A stretch of 64,000 nucleotides of DNA from Kerstersia similis (GCF_965139615.1 NZ_CBCSIQ010000008.1:1-64000); one strand, 5' to 3'. Positions 53,489-62,345 are shown, numbered from the stretch's first letter. A program made the numbers and translations. Notes: generated by a model not told the origin, from the letters alone.

Positions 53489-54853
53489 ATGACTAAAGAA
53501 ACAATCAACCATGATGCGTCGGTGACGCAGCCCTCTGTACCGGAAAAGCGCGCAGCGGACTCATCTGCTGCGCAGGCAGACGCGGTTGTGGCATCTGTCG
53601 CGCCGGCCACGGAGGCCGGCAAGGCCGGGCCGACGTCTGGCAAGGCAGAGACGGGCAGTGGCAAAGCTGCTGCTGCGGCGGAGGCCGCCAATAAAGGGCG
53701 TGCTGCCGGCGGGCCGCCGCCTGCCGAGGGTGGCAAGGGCCATGCGAACGAGCCGGGCCGTGGCAAGCGCAGCGGCTTTTCGCTGGGATGGCTGCTGGCC
53801 TTGATTCTGGTGCTGGTGGTGCTGGCACTGGGGTATGGCGCATGGCAGCAAAGTCAGGATTTTGATAGCGCCGGCCGTGAAGTGGCGACCCGGCTGGAGA
53901 ACCTGGAGCGTGAGCTGGCGGGCACCCGCCGCGACGCTCAGGAAGCCCTGGCCCTGGCGCGGACGCAGGATGCCAAGGTGCGCGCCAATGATGCTGCCCT
54001 GCAAGAAGCCCGCAGCCAGTACCTGGCGTTGGAGCAGGCCTGGCAGCGCTTCAACAACGGCACGGATGATCATTACCTGTTGGATGATGTGGCCCGTGCG
54101 CTTGAAATCGCGGACCAGCAGTTGCGCCTGGCAGGTAGCGTCAGCAATGCGGTTGTGGCCTTGGAAACGGCCAGCGCCCGACTGGCGGATACCGACCGGC
54201 CGCGTTTCCAGGCGCTGAAGGCGGCGCTGGATACGGATCTGGAGCGTTTGCGCGCCGTACCGGTGGTCGATGTCACCGCCATTGCCGCGCGTCTGCATCG
54301 TTTGCAGGCCTTGCTGGCAACCGCGCCGCTGATGGTACCGGACGAAGCCGCACCCCGTCCCTTGCAGGCCAATGAGGAAGCAGCGCCGGTCGCACGTCAT
54401 AGCGACCGCGCCGCCTTGCCTGCAGATGCGGCCTGGTGGACACGCTGGCAGGCTGCGGTCAGCGATTGGGCAGGTGATGTGACTGACGCGGTCGGTCAGG
54501 AACTGCGCGGTTTCGTCAGTGTCCAGCGAGTCGGCAATCCGGACGCGCTCCGTTTGTCGCCGGAACAGGGCGCTTACCTGCGCAATGGTGTGCGTACCCG
54601 CCTGTTGACGGCACAGCTGGCGTTGATGATGCGCCAGGCCGATGTCTGGAAGGGTGAGATCGAGGCCGTGCGCGGCATCGTGTCGGATTTCTACGACGGG
54701 CGTTCCCCGGATGCCGTGGCTGCCTTGCGTAGCCTGGATGAGCTGCTGGCAACCAATGTGGCCCAGCCGCTGCCCAGTCTGGATGCCAGCCTGGCTGCGC
54801 TGGAAAGCCTGCGGGCGGAGACGCGTAACGCGGCTGGCCTGCAGGAGGAGTGA
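53489..54853 (+). CDS. hemX: HemX-like membrane protein
   Basis: 454-residue inner-membrane protein with an Ala/Gly/Lys-rich cytoplasmic N-terminus (~90 residues), a single helix (GWLLALILVLVVLALGYGAW) and a large periplasmic part. That part has a coiled-coil start (EVATRLENLERELAGTRRDAQ, in part) and the HemX segment YLLDDVARALEIADQQLRLAG. Despite the old label 'uroporphyrinogen-III methyltransferase' the HemX domain has no methyltransferase motifs. It is thought to assist haem pathway organisation. Conserved place after hemD. Confidence 0.87.
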   Translation: MTKETINHDASVTQPSVPEKRAADSSAAQADAVVASVAPATEAGKAGPTSGKAETGSGKAAAAAEAANKGRAAGGPPPAEGGKGHANEPGRGKRSGFSLGWLLALILVLVVLALGYGAWQQSQDFDSAGREVATRLENLERELAGTRRDAQEALALARTQDAKVRANDAALQEARSQYLALEQAWQRFNNGTDDHYLLDDVARALEIADQQLRLAGSVSNAVVALETASARLADTDRPRFQALKAALDTDLERLRAVPVVDVTAIAARLHRLQALLATAPLMVPDEAAPRPLQANEEAAPVARHSDRAALPADAAWWTRWQAAVSDWAGDVTDAVGQELRGFVSVQRVGNPDALRLSPEQGAYLRNGVRTRLLTAQLALMMRQADVWKGEIEAVRGIVSDFYDGRSPDAVAALRSLDELLATNVAQPLPSLDASLAALESLRAETRNAAGLQEE

Positions 54854-54857
54854 CGCA

Positions 54858-56504
54858 ATGGCCACCTGGTTTAAAACTCTGCTGTTGCTGGTATTGGCCG
54901 TGACTGTCGCGGTGTTGCTGCGGCGCTATGAGGGCGATGTGCTGATCCTCCTGCCCGAGTGGCGGGTGCAGCTGACCCTGGCGCGTGCAGTGGCCGTGGT
55001 ATTGCTGGCTTTTGTGCTGCTCTATATTCTGCTGCGCCTGATTTCCTGGGCACTGGCCATTCCGGAACGCTTGCGGGGCTGGCGTCAGCGCCGTGTGCAA
55101 AAGCGCGATATGGAATTGCTGGAGCAGGGCTGGATTACCTTGCTGGAAGGGCGTTATGCGCAGGCTGAAAAGTCGCTGACGGCGCTGCTGGATCAAGCTC
55201 GTCCCCAACGCCGCAAGGTGCTGGCGGCCTTGTCCGCCGCACGTGCCGCCGATGCATTGGGAGAGTTCGAGCGCCGTGATAGCTTGCTTGCTTCGGCCAG
55301 CGAGCAAGCTGCCGGGGATGATTCCCTGGCGCAGGCCGTGATGCTGGTTGGCGCCGATATGCAGCTCAATCAAGGCAAGCCGGCGGAAGCGCTGGCGCGC
55401 CTGGCGCCGCTGCAGGAAACTGCGTCGCGCCATCTGCATGCGCAACGCTTGTTTCTGCGCGCGCATCATGCGCTGGGGCATAACGAGGAGTCTTTTGCCC
55501 TGGCGCGCGCGTTGTCTCGGCGCGGTGTGCTGGATGAAGCAGAAGCGCGCACGATTCTGGGTACGACGGCAGCAGCCCGCTTGCGTGGGGCCCAGGGCGA
55601 AGAGTGGCGCAAGGTCTGGAAGGATCTCAAGTCTGATGAGCGCTTGCTGCCTGAAGTGGCCTTGGCGGGTGCTTACTGTTTCGATGAGGCCGGACACCCT
55701 GATGACGCCGGCAAGATTCTGGAAGCGGCCATCAACGACAGTTTCGATGCGCGCTTGATTGAAGCCTACGCCCAGTGCGACGCCGATCAGGTGCCGCGCC
55801 GCCTGGAAAAAGCGGAAAAATGGCTGCAGCGCAATGCCGATCAGCCTGAGCTGCTGCGTGCGCTGGGTACCCTGTGCCTGGAGGGCCAGCTGTGGGGGCC
55901 GGCCGAGCGTTACCTGGTACGCAGTGTGCAACTGAAGAACGATCCGCGTACTCATGTTCTGCTGGGCAGCTTGTATGATCGCCTGGGCAAGAACGATGAG
56001 GCCTTGCGTCATTGGCGTCTGGCCAGCAAGGCGCATCTGGGCCGACTGCCGGAACTGCAGCGGAAATCTTTCCTGCCGCCAGCGGAAACGCAGGCGGACC
56101 CCAAGATTCGCGATGCGGATGATTCGTTCGGCTCCCTCGGGCGTTATCCTGCGGTCGCCGCCGCTGCTCCGGTCGCTGTCGTGCTCGATGAAATCGAAGC
56201 CGATGCCGTGACGGTGCCGGGGCTTGACCTGCCTGATGAGCTGGAAGCCGATGCGATGGTCGTGCCGCCCGTCGAGGCCGCCAGCGCAGTCGTGGCGGAT
56301 GTCAGCGCCGAAGCGCGGGCGGCGCTGCGTGATTCGGCACCGGCTGATGCACCGCCTGCCGATGCTGTGGCCGGGCATGACGAGTTTGACGAGTATTTTG
56401 ACAGTGCGCCCTTGCCCTATCCTGTTCAGGATGCAGACGGCGCCGCTGTCGCCGATGCGCAGGACAAGGCTGCCGCGTCGCCGCAGCAAGAGAAGCATTC
56501 CTGA
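54858..56504 (+). CDS. hemY: HemY-like TPR membrane protein with acidic tail
   Basis: 548-residue inner-membrane protein. It has two N-terminal helices (TWFKTLLLLVLAVTVAVLL and AVAVVLLAFVLLYILLRLI), the HemY_N region with ILLPEWRVQLTLA, and TPR-like repeats (about 90-400). The last ~140 residues are Ala/Asp/Val-rich with no obvious fold, making it much longer than the ~400-residue E. coli protein. It is unrelated to the Bacillus coproporphyrinogen oxidase called HemY. Starts four bases after hemX. Confidence 0.87.
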   Translation: MATWFKTLLLLVLAVTVAVLLRRYEGDVLILLPEWRVQLTLARAVAVVLLAFVLLYILLRLISWALAIPERLRGWRQRRVQKRDMELLEQGWITLLEGRYAQAEKSLTALLDQARPQRRKVLAALSAARAADALGEFERRDSLLASASEQAAGDDSLAQAVMLVGADMQLNQGKPAEALARLAPLQETASRHLHAQRLFLRAHHALGHNEESFALARALSRRGVLDEAEARTILGTTAAARLRGAQGEEWRKVWKDLKSDERLLPEVALAGAYCFDEAGHPDDAGKILEAAINDSFDARLIEAYAQCDADQVPRRLEKAEKWLQRNADQPELLRALGTLCLEGQLWGPAERYLVRSVQLKNDPRTHVLLGSLYDRLGKNDEALRHWRLASKAHLGRLPELQRKSFLPPAETQADPKIRDADDSFGSLGRYPAVAAAAPVAVVLDEIEADAVTVPGLDLPDELEADAMVVPPVEAASAVVADVSAEARAALRDSAPADAPPADAVAGHDEFDEYFDSAPLPYPVQDADGAAVADAQDKAAASPQQEKHS

Positions 56505-56539
56505 TTTTTTCAATTCCTACTGATAAACAAGGTTGGTCA

Positions 56540-57079
56540 ATGAGCTTAGATCGTGTCGCCGCCGGCAAGAACCTGCCGGAAGACTTCAATGTCATCATCG
56601 AAATCCCGGCCAATGCCGATCCGGTCAAGTATGAAGTCGATAAGGAATCGGGTGCCGTGTTTGTGGACCGCTTCATGCTGGCGGCCATGCACTATCCCTG
56701 CAACTACGGGTACATCCCCCAGACGCTGTCGGAGGATGGCGACCCTGCGGATGTCCTGGTGATCACGCCTTTCCCGGTGCAGATTGGCTCGGTGGTGCGT
56801 TGCCGCGCCATTGGCGTGCTGAAGATGGATGACGAAAGTGGTGGTGACGCCAAGCTGCTGGCCGTGCCGGTCACCAAGCTGTATCCGCCGTACCGCCATA
56901 TCGAAAAGCCGGAAGACCTGCCGGAAGAAGATCTGGCCCGCATCAAGCATTTCTTCGAGCACTACAAAGACCTGGAGAAGGGCAAGTGGGTCAAGGTGCA
57001 AGGCTGGGAAGGTGCGGATGCCGCCCGCAAGGAAATCGAAGACAGCGTGCGCCGCTATCAGGAAACGGCCAAGGGCTGA
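56540..57079 (+). CDS. ppa: Inorganic pyrophosphatase
   Basis: 179-residue soluble family I enzyme that hydrolyses pyrophosphate and drives biosynthetic reactions. Motifs: FNVIIEIPANADPVKYEVDK, the metal-binding EDGDPADVLV (DxDPxD), MDDESGGDAKLLAVP and IKHFFEHYKDLEKGKWVKV. Length and motifs are standard for the hexameric bacterial type. Monocistronic with its own terminator. Confidence 0.97.
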   Translation: MSLDRVAAGKNLPEDFNVIIEIPANADPVKYEVDKESGAVFVDRFMLAAMHYPCNYGYIPQTLSEDGDPADVLVITPFPVQIGSVVRCRAIGVLKMDDESGGDAKLLAVPVTKLYPPYRHIEKPEDLPEEDLARIKHFFEHYKDLEKGKWVKVQGWEGADAARKEIEDSVRRYQETAKG

Positions 57080-57132
57080 TGCCCGGTACGTGAGCGCTTG
57101 AGCGCCATCCCGGGATGGCGGCTCAGGTCAGG

Positions 57133-57173
57133 AAAAAGCCAGTGCAGGCTCTGGGCCAGCACTGGCTTTTTTT
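57133..57173. terminator. Terminator between ppa and MFS gene
   Basis: AAAAAGCCAGTGC / GCACTGGCTTTTT stem with a 13-base loop and a T run. It is A/T-flanked on both sides, so it may serve both convergent genes. Confidence 0.88.
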
Positions 57174-57193
57174 GTCTGGCCGAGAGCCAGGGG

Positions 57194-58456
57194 CTAGGTG
57201 CCACGGGGTTTCGAGGTGCCGGCAGCACTGCCTGCGACGCTGAACGCAGCCAGTGCCATCGCTGCGGCCAGCCCTCCCAGCAGCCAGGGAAAGTCGGGAA
57301 TATGGGCGGCGATCAGCGGCCCGATGCTGGCGCCGACAAACAGCACGAAACCATTGATTGCCATGCCTGCGGCGCGGTTGGGCGCCGCCAGTAGGCCGAA
57401 TTGCGTGATCATGGCGGGGACGGCCAGCGCCACGCCGGTGACGAAAATCAGGCTGCCGATGGCAATGCCGCTCAGGGAATGGGATAGCACGGCTTCCAGC
57501 GTCAGGCCGGCTGCGGCCAGCAGGAAGCCGGCAACGGCAAGGCCGCGCATGCCCAGGCGTGCTGCCAAGGGCCCGATCAACAAGGCCGCGAACATGCCGG
57601 GCAGCCCGATCAGGCGCAGCATGATGACTTTGCCTGCATCCAGGCCCAGCAGGCTCAGTTGCGGGCCCAGGGCCGTGTACATCGCCACGAAGGAAAGCAG
57701 CAGCGTGATATTCGCCAGCGACAGCAACAGGGCCGCCGGTTTCATGGCGACGCTTCCCAGCGCGACAAAGCGATGCCCGAGATGGCCGGAAATCTGGGAG
57801 CGAGGTGGGTCTTGAACCATTCTGGCGACCAGCGGCACCGAGATTGCCAGGCAGATGCCGGTTGTCAGGAATACCCAGTTCCAATTCCAGTGCAATGCGA
57901 CCCAGGCCGCCAGGACCTGTCCGAAAATACCGGCGACGAGAAAGGCGGTGGACATGGCGCCGATCGCCATGGCGCGTCGCTGTGGCGGCATGGCTTCGGC
58001 CAGCCAGGCCAGGGCGATTGGTGCAAAGCAGGCAGCGGCCAATCCTTGAACGACGCGCAGGCCCGCCAGCCAGGGCAAGCTAGGTGCGAAGGCACTGGCG
58101 CATGTTGCAAGTGCCAGCACAAGCAGGCCAGCCAGCATGACCGGCCGCCTGCCGTATTGATCCGACACCGGCCCCCAGACAAGGAAGCCGCCTGCGTAGG
58201 ACAGACTGAAACTTGTGGCCAGCGCGAGGGAAACCGCCGCTTCTGCCGCATGGAAGTCTTGTCCGACGTAGGAAAATAGAGGAATCGCCAGGTAGAGCTG
58301 CGTCAAGACGAATAACGCGACGACGACCAGCAGCAAAATAACGCCTCCGGTAGAGGCATCGTAAGTGTCTTGTGTTTCAGCCGATAGGCGGTCCGTCCCG
58401 CTGGGAGCATGTGTACCGGAACGTTGAGGCATAGGGCTCGATTCCTGCTTATTCAT
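57194..58456 (-). CDS. MFS transporter, divergent to a TetR regulator
   Basis: 420-residue inner-membrane protein with twelve predicted helices and the MFS motif GPVSDQYGRRPVMLAGLLVL between helices 2 and 3. A polar N-terminal tail of ~35 residues precedes helix 1. Sequence type is close to the YnfM/AraJ-like exporters (LRVVQGLAAACFAPIALAWLAEAMPP in helix 4, cited in part). The divergent TetR gene suggests a drug or metabolite exporter induced by its substrate; substrate unknown. Confidence 0.85.
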   Translation of the reverse strand: MNKQESSPMPQRSGTHAPSGTDRLSAETQDTYDASTGGVILLLVVVALFVLTQLYLAIPLFSYVGQDFHAAEAAVSLALATSFSLSYAGGFLVWGPVSDQYGRRPVMLAGLLVLALATCASAFAPSLPWLAGLRVVQGLAAACFAPIALAWLAEAMPPQRRAMAIGAMSTAFLVAGIFGQVLAAWVALHWNWNWVFLTTGICLAISVPLVARMVQDPPRSQISGHLGHRFVALGSVAMKPAALLLSLANITLLLSFVAMYTALGPQLSLLGLDAGKVIMLRLIGLPGMFAALLIGPLAARLGMRGLAVAGFLLAAAGLTLEAVLSHSLSGIAIGSLIFVTGVALAVPAMITQFGLLAAPNRAAGMAINGFVLFVGASIGPLIAAHIPDFPWLLGGLAAAMALAAFSVAGSAAGTSKPRGT

Positions 58457-58664
58457 GAAACACCATGTCCGGCACGGTAACCTTGCGATTGAAGATGACG
58501 GCGTGCACCTGCCGCCGGGCCTGCCGTGTCCAAAAGCTTTCTGCGGCGTCTGGCGGGGACGTCGAAATGGCCAAAATGTTGGGTGATGGCCAGGGAAATG
58601 CCAGGAGCATACCCGTAATTCAGCATGGGGAATGTCATCGTATCAGCGTCCGTGCAGGCCTTGC

Positions 58665-58707
58665 GATCAGGGGATCGGATCGGTGATCAAGCGATCATCA
58701 AGTGATC
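58665..58707. repeat. GATC-rich tandem repeat in the MFS/TetR intergenic region
   Basis: Six GATC tetranucleotides in 43 bases. The last part is an 11-bp tandem repeat ATCAAGCGATC / ATCAAGTGATC (58686-58696 and 58697-58707), one helical turn apart. Confidence 0.7.
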
Positions 58708-58720
58708 CATCAGTTAGTTA

Positions 58721-58738
58721 TCCAACTAAAACGTTGGA
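58721..58738. promoter_or_regulatory. TetR-type operator palindrome
   Basis: TCCAAC-TAAAAC-GTTGGA, a perfect 6-bp inverted repeat in the region between the divergent MFS and TetR genes, 84 bases before the regulator start. Likely bound by the adjacent regulator. Confidence 0.65.
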
Positions 58739-58821
58739 GTTGATTCTAGTATGATGCTCCCGCGAACACAAGCGTGCACACACCGGCCCAAGTCGGGACA
58801 TGCAATGACAGGATAGGGACG

Positions 58822-59409
58822 ATGGCCTGGGATACGGAAGGGACGAAACGCAAGATTCTGGAAGCTGCCGTGGCGGAGTTTTCCCGCTTCGGGCCCGATG
58901 GCACCACGGTCGAGAAGATCGCCAAGCTGGCGGGGGTCAACAAGGAACGCGTTTACAACTATTTTGGCGGCAAGCATGAATTGTTCAGCGCCGTGCTGCG
59001 CAACGAATTGGCCCGCGTAGCGCAGGCATTGCCGCTTGCCTCGTTCTCCGTGCAGGATGTGGGTGAATACGCAGGCCGGGCGTATGACTACCACCGGGAG
59101 CATCCTGAACTGAGCCGGCTGATGCGGTGGGAAGGCCTGGTTTTTGACGGGGCCGTACCGGATGAGGCACTGCGGCGTGAACACTATGGCTACAAGATCG
59201 AGGCGATCGCCGCTGGGCAGCGGCACGGTGCGCTGACCAGCGCGCTGGCGCCAGATCACCTGGCCTTTCTGATTCTGTCTTTGGCAGGATGGTGGTCGGC
59301 GGTACCGCAGTTGGCGCGTATGTTCACGGGCGGCGACGATGCTGCGGAACACGCGCGGCGGCGGGCGTCCGTCGTCGAGGCGGCCCGGCGTCTGGCAATG
59401 GCGCCCTGA
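58822..59409 (+). CDS. TetR/AcrR-family regulator
   Basis: 195-residue repressor with an N-terminal helix-turn-helix (TKRKILEAAVAEFSRFGPDG, TTVEKIAKLAGVNKERVYNYFGGKHELF in part) and a C-terminal ligand domain of the TetR_C type (W-rich helix LILSLAGWWSAVPQLARM). The start at 58822 has GGATAGGGA upstream. Divergent from the MFS gene, with a palindromic operator between; it probably represses that exporter and itself. Confidence 0.88.
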   Translation: MAWDTEGTKRKILEAAVAEFSRFGPDGTTVEKIAKLAGVNKERVYNYFGGKHELFSAVLRNELARVAQALPLASFSVQDVGEYAGRAYDYHREHPELSRLMRWEGLVFDGAVPDEALRREHYGYKIEAIAAGQRHGALTSALAPDHLAFLILSLAGWWSAVPQLARMFTGGDDAAEHARRRASVVEAARRLAMAP

Positions 59410-59425
59410 CGCCAGGAACTGGGAT

Positions 59426-59462
59426 CAAAACTCCGCCCGGCATGTCTGCATGCGGGGCGGAG
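59426..59462 (-). terminator. Terminator of the catabolic operon
   Basis: CTCCGCCC / GGGCGGAG stem (59431-59462). On the minus strand it is followed by TTTTG, just after the TctA stop codon; weaker in the other direction toward the end of the TetR gene. Confidence 0.7.
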
Positions 59463-59470
59463 CTTGCGAC

Positions 59471-60853
59471 TCAGGCGAAAGTGGCCAGAATGGCCGGCAC
59501 GGAAAGCACGGCGGTGTAGTAGCCCATGAATTGCACGCCGATATTGAAGCTGACGATGCGTTCCAGAAAGCCTCCCAGCATGCCGACCGACAGAATGACC
59601 AGCAACCCCAGCAGGCCACCCTCCCAAATGCCTATCACCAGAACCAACCCAATAAAGGTTGCAATCACGGCTTCGTGGCTGACCTTGCGTGCGACGAAGG
59701 TCGCCGCCCGGTGGGCGTAGTTCATGGCGAAGGGGTAGGCCACGAGCAAGGCCACGATGACAGCCATCAGCGTGAAACCGAAGAATTCGGAAATGCTGAG
59801 CAGATTGTGGAGGTTGTGGATTTCTCCGGAGCCGGCATCGACGGAAAAGCGCGGCGGGGCATTGAACAAGGGCGCGGCAGGGCCGGCCGCCACCGGGCTG
59901 AGCGGCAGGCCGAAGGCGATCAGGGGGATCAGCGCTTCAGCAATATAGGTGGATTCGGAGATGCCGTTGCGTGCGGTGATGACGGTCGTGACGCGTTCAT
60001 AGGCATGCTTGATGCGGCCACCAATGATTTCACCCAGGACGACGGCCATGGCAACGGGGCTGAACACGAAGGTTGCGCTGGATATCGTTGCTGCAGCGGC
60101 AGTGACCCGGGTTTGGCGGCGGCTCATGATTTTCAGGGGATTGGGAAAGTAGCCTTTCCAGGCCTTCATGTCCGGGGCCAGTGAAAACACCCGGAACTCA
60201 CTGCGCCGCATGTTTTCCCGCGCCTGGGGGGATAGCAGGGTGAACAGCGAGGCGATGAGCGGCGCCACGGCGATGCCAAGGAAGTAGCTGACGGACAGTT
60301 TGACGCCGTATTTGAGCGTGAGATTCTGCAGGGCGACGATCAGCAAGACGAATGGTACGAGCGCCAGCATGGCAGCCCAGCGGCCTGCTGAGAAAAATGC
60401 GATCAGCAAGGCAGCGCACAGGAAGACCCAGGGAGCAAACTGTTTGATTGCTTCCCCGAACGGGGCCAGGACCACGGCGAAGGCGATGGAAACAGGGACG
60501 GCGATCAATGCGGAGAGCGCACCGCCAGACAGCATTTTGCGCAGGGCAATATGCGGGACCCCCAGGCGGCGCAACTGGTTGGCGTCACCGATCAGCGCCA
60601 CGGCCGAGGTGTCGCCGGGAATGCCCAGCAGTGCTGTCGGGACGGCGTGGGTCATGTGCTTGGCAACCGCGCCGGCAATGAAGAAACTGAGAATGGACGC
60701 GGGTGGCGCACCCAGCAGCACGACCAGCATGGTCAGTGGTGCCAGGGTGGTGGTTTCATCGGTGCCGGAGACCAGGCCGATGGCGGAAAACAGCACGGCA
60801 CCCAGCAGGCCAAAGGCCAGCGCATTGAGGATTTCGGCAAATAGCGGATCCAT
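59471..60853 (-). CDS. TctA-type tricarboxylate transporter permease
   Basis: 460-residue large membrane subunit of the tripartite tricarboxylate transporter family, with about 11-12 helices. Family features are the substrate-loop segments GTDETTTLAPLTMLVVLLGAP near the start and VPTALLGIPGDTSAVALIGDANQLRRLG (cited in part), plus the second-half SYFLGIAVAPLIASLF. It is somewhat shorter than the usual ~500 residues. The normal partners TctB (four helices) and TctC (periplasmic binding protein) are not adjacent. Instead a two-helix protein precedes it by two bases. Presumably imports the organic acid processed by the operon's enzymes. Confidence 0.78.
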   Translation of the reverse strand: MDPLFAEILNALAFGLLGAVLFSAIGLVSGTDETTTLAPLTMLVVLLGAPPASILSFFIAGAVAKHMTHAVPTALLGIPGDTSAVALIGDANQLRRLGVPHIALRKMLSGGALSALIAVPVSIAFAVVLAPFGEAIKQFAPWVFLCAALLIAFFSAGRWAAMLALVPFVLLIVALQNLTLKYGVKLSVSYFLGIAVAPLIASLFTLLSPQARENMRRSEFRVFSLAPDMKAWKGYFPNPLKIMSRRQTRVTAAAATISSATFVFSPVAMAVVLGEIIGGRIKHAYERVTTVITARNGISESTYIAEALIPLIAFGLPLSPVAAGPAAPLFNAPPRFSVDAGSGEIHNLHNLLSISEFFGFTLMAVIVALLVAYPFAMNYAHRAATFVARKVSHEAVIATFIGLVLVIGIWEGGLLGLLVILSVGMLGGFLERIVSFNIGVQFMGYYTAVLSVPAILATFA

Positions 60854-60855
60854 GT

Positions 60856-61389
60856 TCAGCCCCTCTTGGCGCCAGCAGGCGCATTGGTGTCAGCGAACGG
60901 CTGTCCGTGCGGTGCCTGCGGTTCCCGATGTTCGGTGTGCGCCTGGGCGAACATGTCATACAGGCCCAGTTCGCGCAGTTCGTCGGCCACTTCGGGCGAG
61001 AGGTCTTCGATATGCCCGATATGGCCGTATTGCTTGACCAGATCGGCCAGCACGGCCTGGCGGAACTGCTCATCGACCAGTTCTTCGACGACAGTACGCT
61101 TGGGTTTGAACAACATGGCACTGACGACGCCGCCAGCCAGGCAGCCGATGATCCCGCCCAGCATCGAATAGGCGTGGACCATATGCGCATCGTCAATGAT
61201 GAGATGCAGGGCCCAGCGTGTCAGGACGTAGGCGCCCAGGCTGATTGCGGCACCGATGGCGATGGCGCTGGCGAGGTGGCGCGCATCAATCGTATCGCCC
61301 CAGACTTCAAACAGGTTGTAGGTTTGTTCTGAGGCCAGGCCGCTGCGCAGCGCGAGCGGCGGGGCATGGTGGGTTGTGGAATATTGCAC
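60856..61389 (-). CDS. Small two-helix membrane protein next to TctA
   Basis: 177-residue protein of unknown family. The start is GTG with GGAG eight bases upstream. Two hydrophobic segments (about 40-62, IAIGAAISLGAYVLTRWALH, and 74-92, LGGIIGCLAGGVVSAMLF) flank a short loop. A cytoplasmic C-terminal half (EELVDEQFRQAVLADLVKQY...EVADELRELGLYDMF) is charged and helical. It occupies the place of TctB but has only two helices. The tight spacing to TctA suggests they form one transporter. Confidence 0.6.
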   Translation of the reverse strand: MQYSTTHHAPPLALRSGLASEQTYNLFEVWGDTIDARHLASAIAIGAAISLGAYVLTRWALHLIIDDAHMVHAYSMLGGIIGCLAGGVVSAMLFKPKRTVVEELVDEQFRQAVLADLVKQYGHIGHIEDLSPEVADELRELGLYDMFAQAHTEHREPQAPHGQPFADTNAPAGAKRG

Positions 61390-61464
61390 CTTGTCTTCTC
61401 CATCTGTTTTTTTCGGTATGAGACACGGACTACATGGGTCTGGGTGTGGCGTCTCCTGGCGCAG

Positions 61465-61893
61465 TCAGGGGTTGGGGGAACGGGGCGCGCGGCGCACCGT
61501 GGCGTGGGCAATCGTGGTGGCGCGGCCATCCGCACGGCTGACCTGCAAGGCAAACGTGACCCGGTCGTGCTCGACCCGGGTGACGCTACCGCTGCAGGTC
61601 AGCACTTCGTCCAGGTAGGCGGCCAGGCGGTTCTGGTAGTCAAAGGCAATCAGCTCATCGTCGCTACCCATGACCTCATAGATCAGTTGCGTGAGCCAGT
61701 CGCCCTGCAAGGGGCCATCGACGACCAGGGCTGGATGCTGTTCGGTCTCCAGCGCGTAGGGAGCGTCGTAATGGATGCGGTGGGCATTCCAGATGGCGGC
61801 GTTATAAAGGAACAGCTGCACGGTGCCGACGCGGTAGTCGCGGGGCGGCAGCGTTTGTCCCGGTGTGGCGCTAGCCAGGGAAAAAGCGTTCAT
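61465..61893 (-). CDS. MaoC-type hydratase, C-terminal subunit
   Basis: 142-residue hot-dog-fold protein resembling the C-terminal half of mesaconyl-C4-CoA hydratase-type enzymes (HTD2-like). The active-site helix region reads FLYNAAIWNAHRIHYDAPYA, with an Asn/His pair where MaoC proteins have Asp/His. Later come the segments HPALVVDGPLQGDWLTQLI and VTRVEHDRVTFALQVSRADG. Its start overlaps the stop of the upstream hydratase gene by four bases, so the two are made together and probably form a heteromer. Confidence 0.78.
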   Translation of the reverse strand: MNAFSLASATPGQTLPPRDYRVGTVQLFLYNAAIWNAHRIHYDAPYALETEQHPALVVDGPLQGDWLTQLIYEVMGSDDELIAFDYQNRLAAYLDEVLTCSGSVTRVEHDRVTFALQVSRADGRATTIAHATVRRAPRSPNP

Positions 61894-62345
61894 CTTGCGA
61901 TCCTCGTGAGTTTTTCTATCACTACAGGCGAGCCGTCCTCGCGTTCAAAACGGTTTTCCAGCACCAGGAAAATCAGCGGCCCGCTGGCGCCGGATTTCTC
62001 ATGGATGTCCAGGATCCGCTGCCGGACAATCAGGGTTTCGCCGCCCCGGATGCGGCCCAGCACCTCGAACTCGCTGCCGCCAGCCATGATGCGTTTCAGC
62101 GGCAATGCCGGAATCAGGGGATTGTCCGGGTGATGGCCATCGGGCCGCAGCTGATCCAGCGGCGTGAGTGGAATCATGGCGCTGAATAAAAACAGCAGCG
62201 GTGCTTCGTCGCCGGACAGGAACCGGGGGTTGCGCTGTCCCGTGGCAATCGCATATTTGCGGATGTCGTTGCGGCTGACCTCAAAGCGGAAGGGCGGCAG
62301 ACTGGCGCCGATGTGGCGGGTGATATCAGGGCTGAGCAATCCCAT
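61890..62345 (-). CDS. FAS1-like dehydratase (MaoC N-terminal-type subunit)
   Basis: 151-residue protein matching the FAS1-like dehydratase domain found as the N-terminal half of MaoC-type enoyl-CoA hydratases. It has FEVSRNDIRKYAIATGQRNP near the start and LPLKRIMAGGSEFEVLGRIRGGETLIVRQRI (in part) in the hot-dog core. The catalytic residues are probably in the partner subunit. It lies 24 bases after the CoA transferase and overlaps the next gene by four bases. Confidence 0.78.
   Translation of the reverse strand: MGLLSPDITRHIGASLPPFRFEVSRNDIRKYAIATGQRNPRFLSGDEAPLLFLFSAMIPLTPLDQLRPDGHHPDNPLIPALPLKRIMAGGSEFEVLGRIRGGETLIVRQRILDIHEKSGASGPLIFLVLENRFEREDGSPVVIEKLTRIAR

Noticed and set aside
54516..56513. 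665-codon open frame on the minus strand opposite hemX/hemY
   Set aside because: Shadow of HemY; no start signal or recognisable domain.
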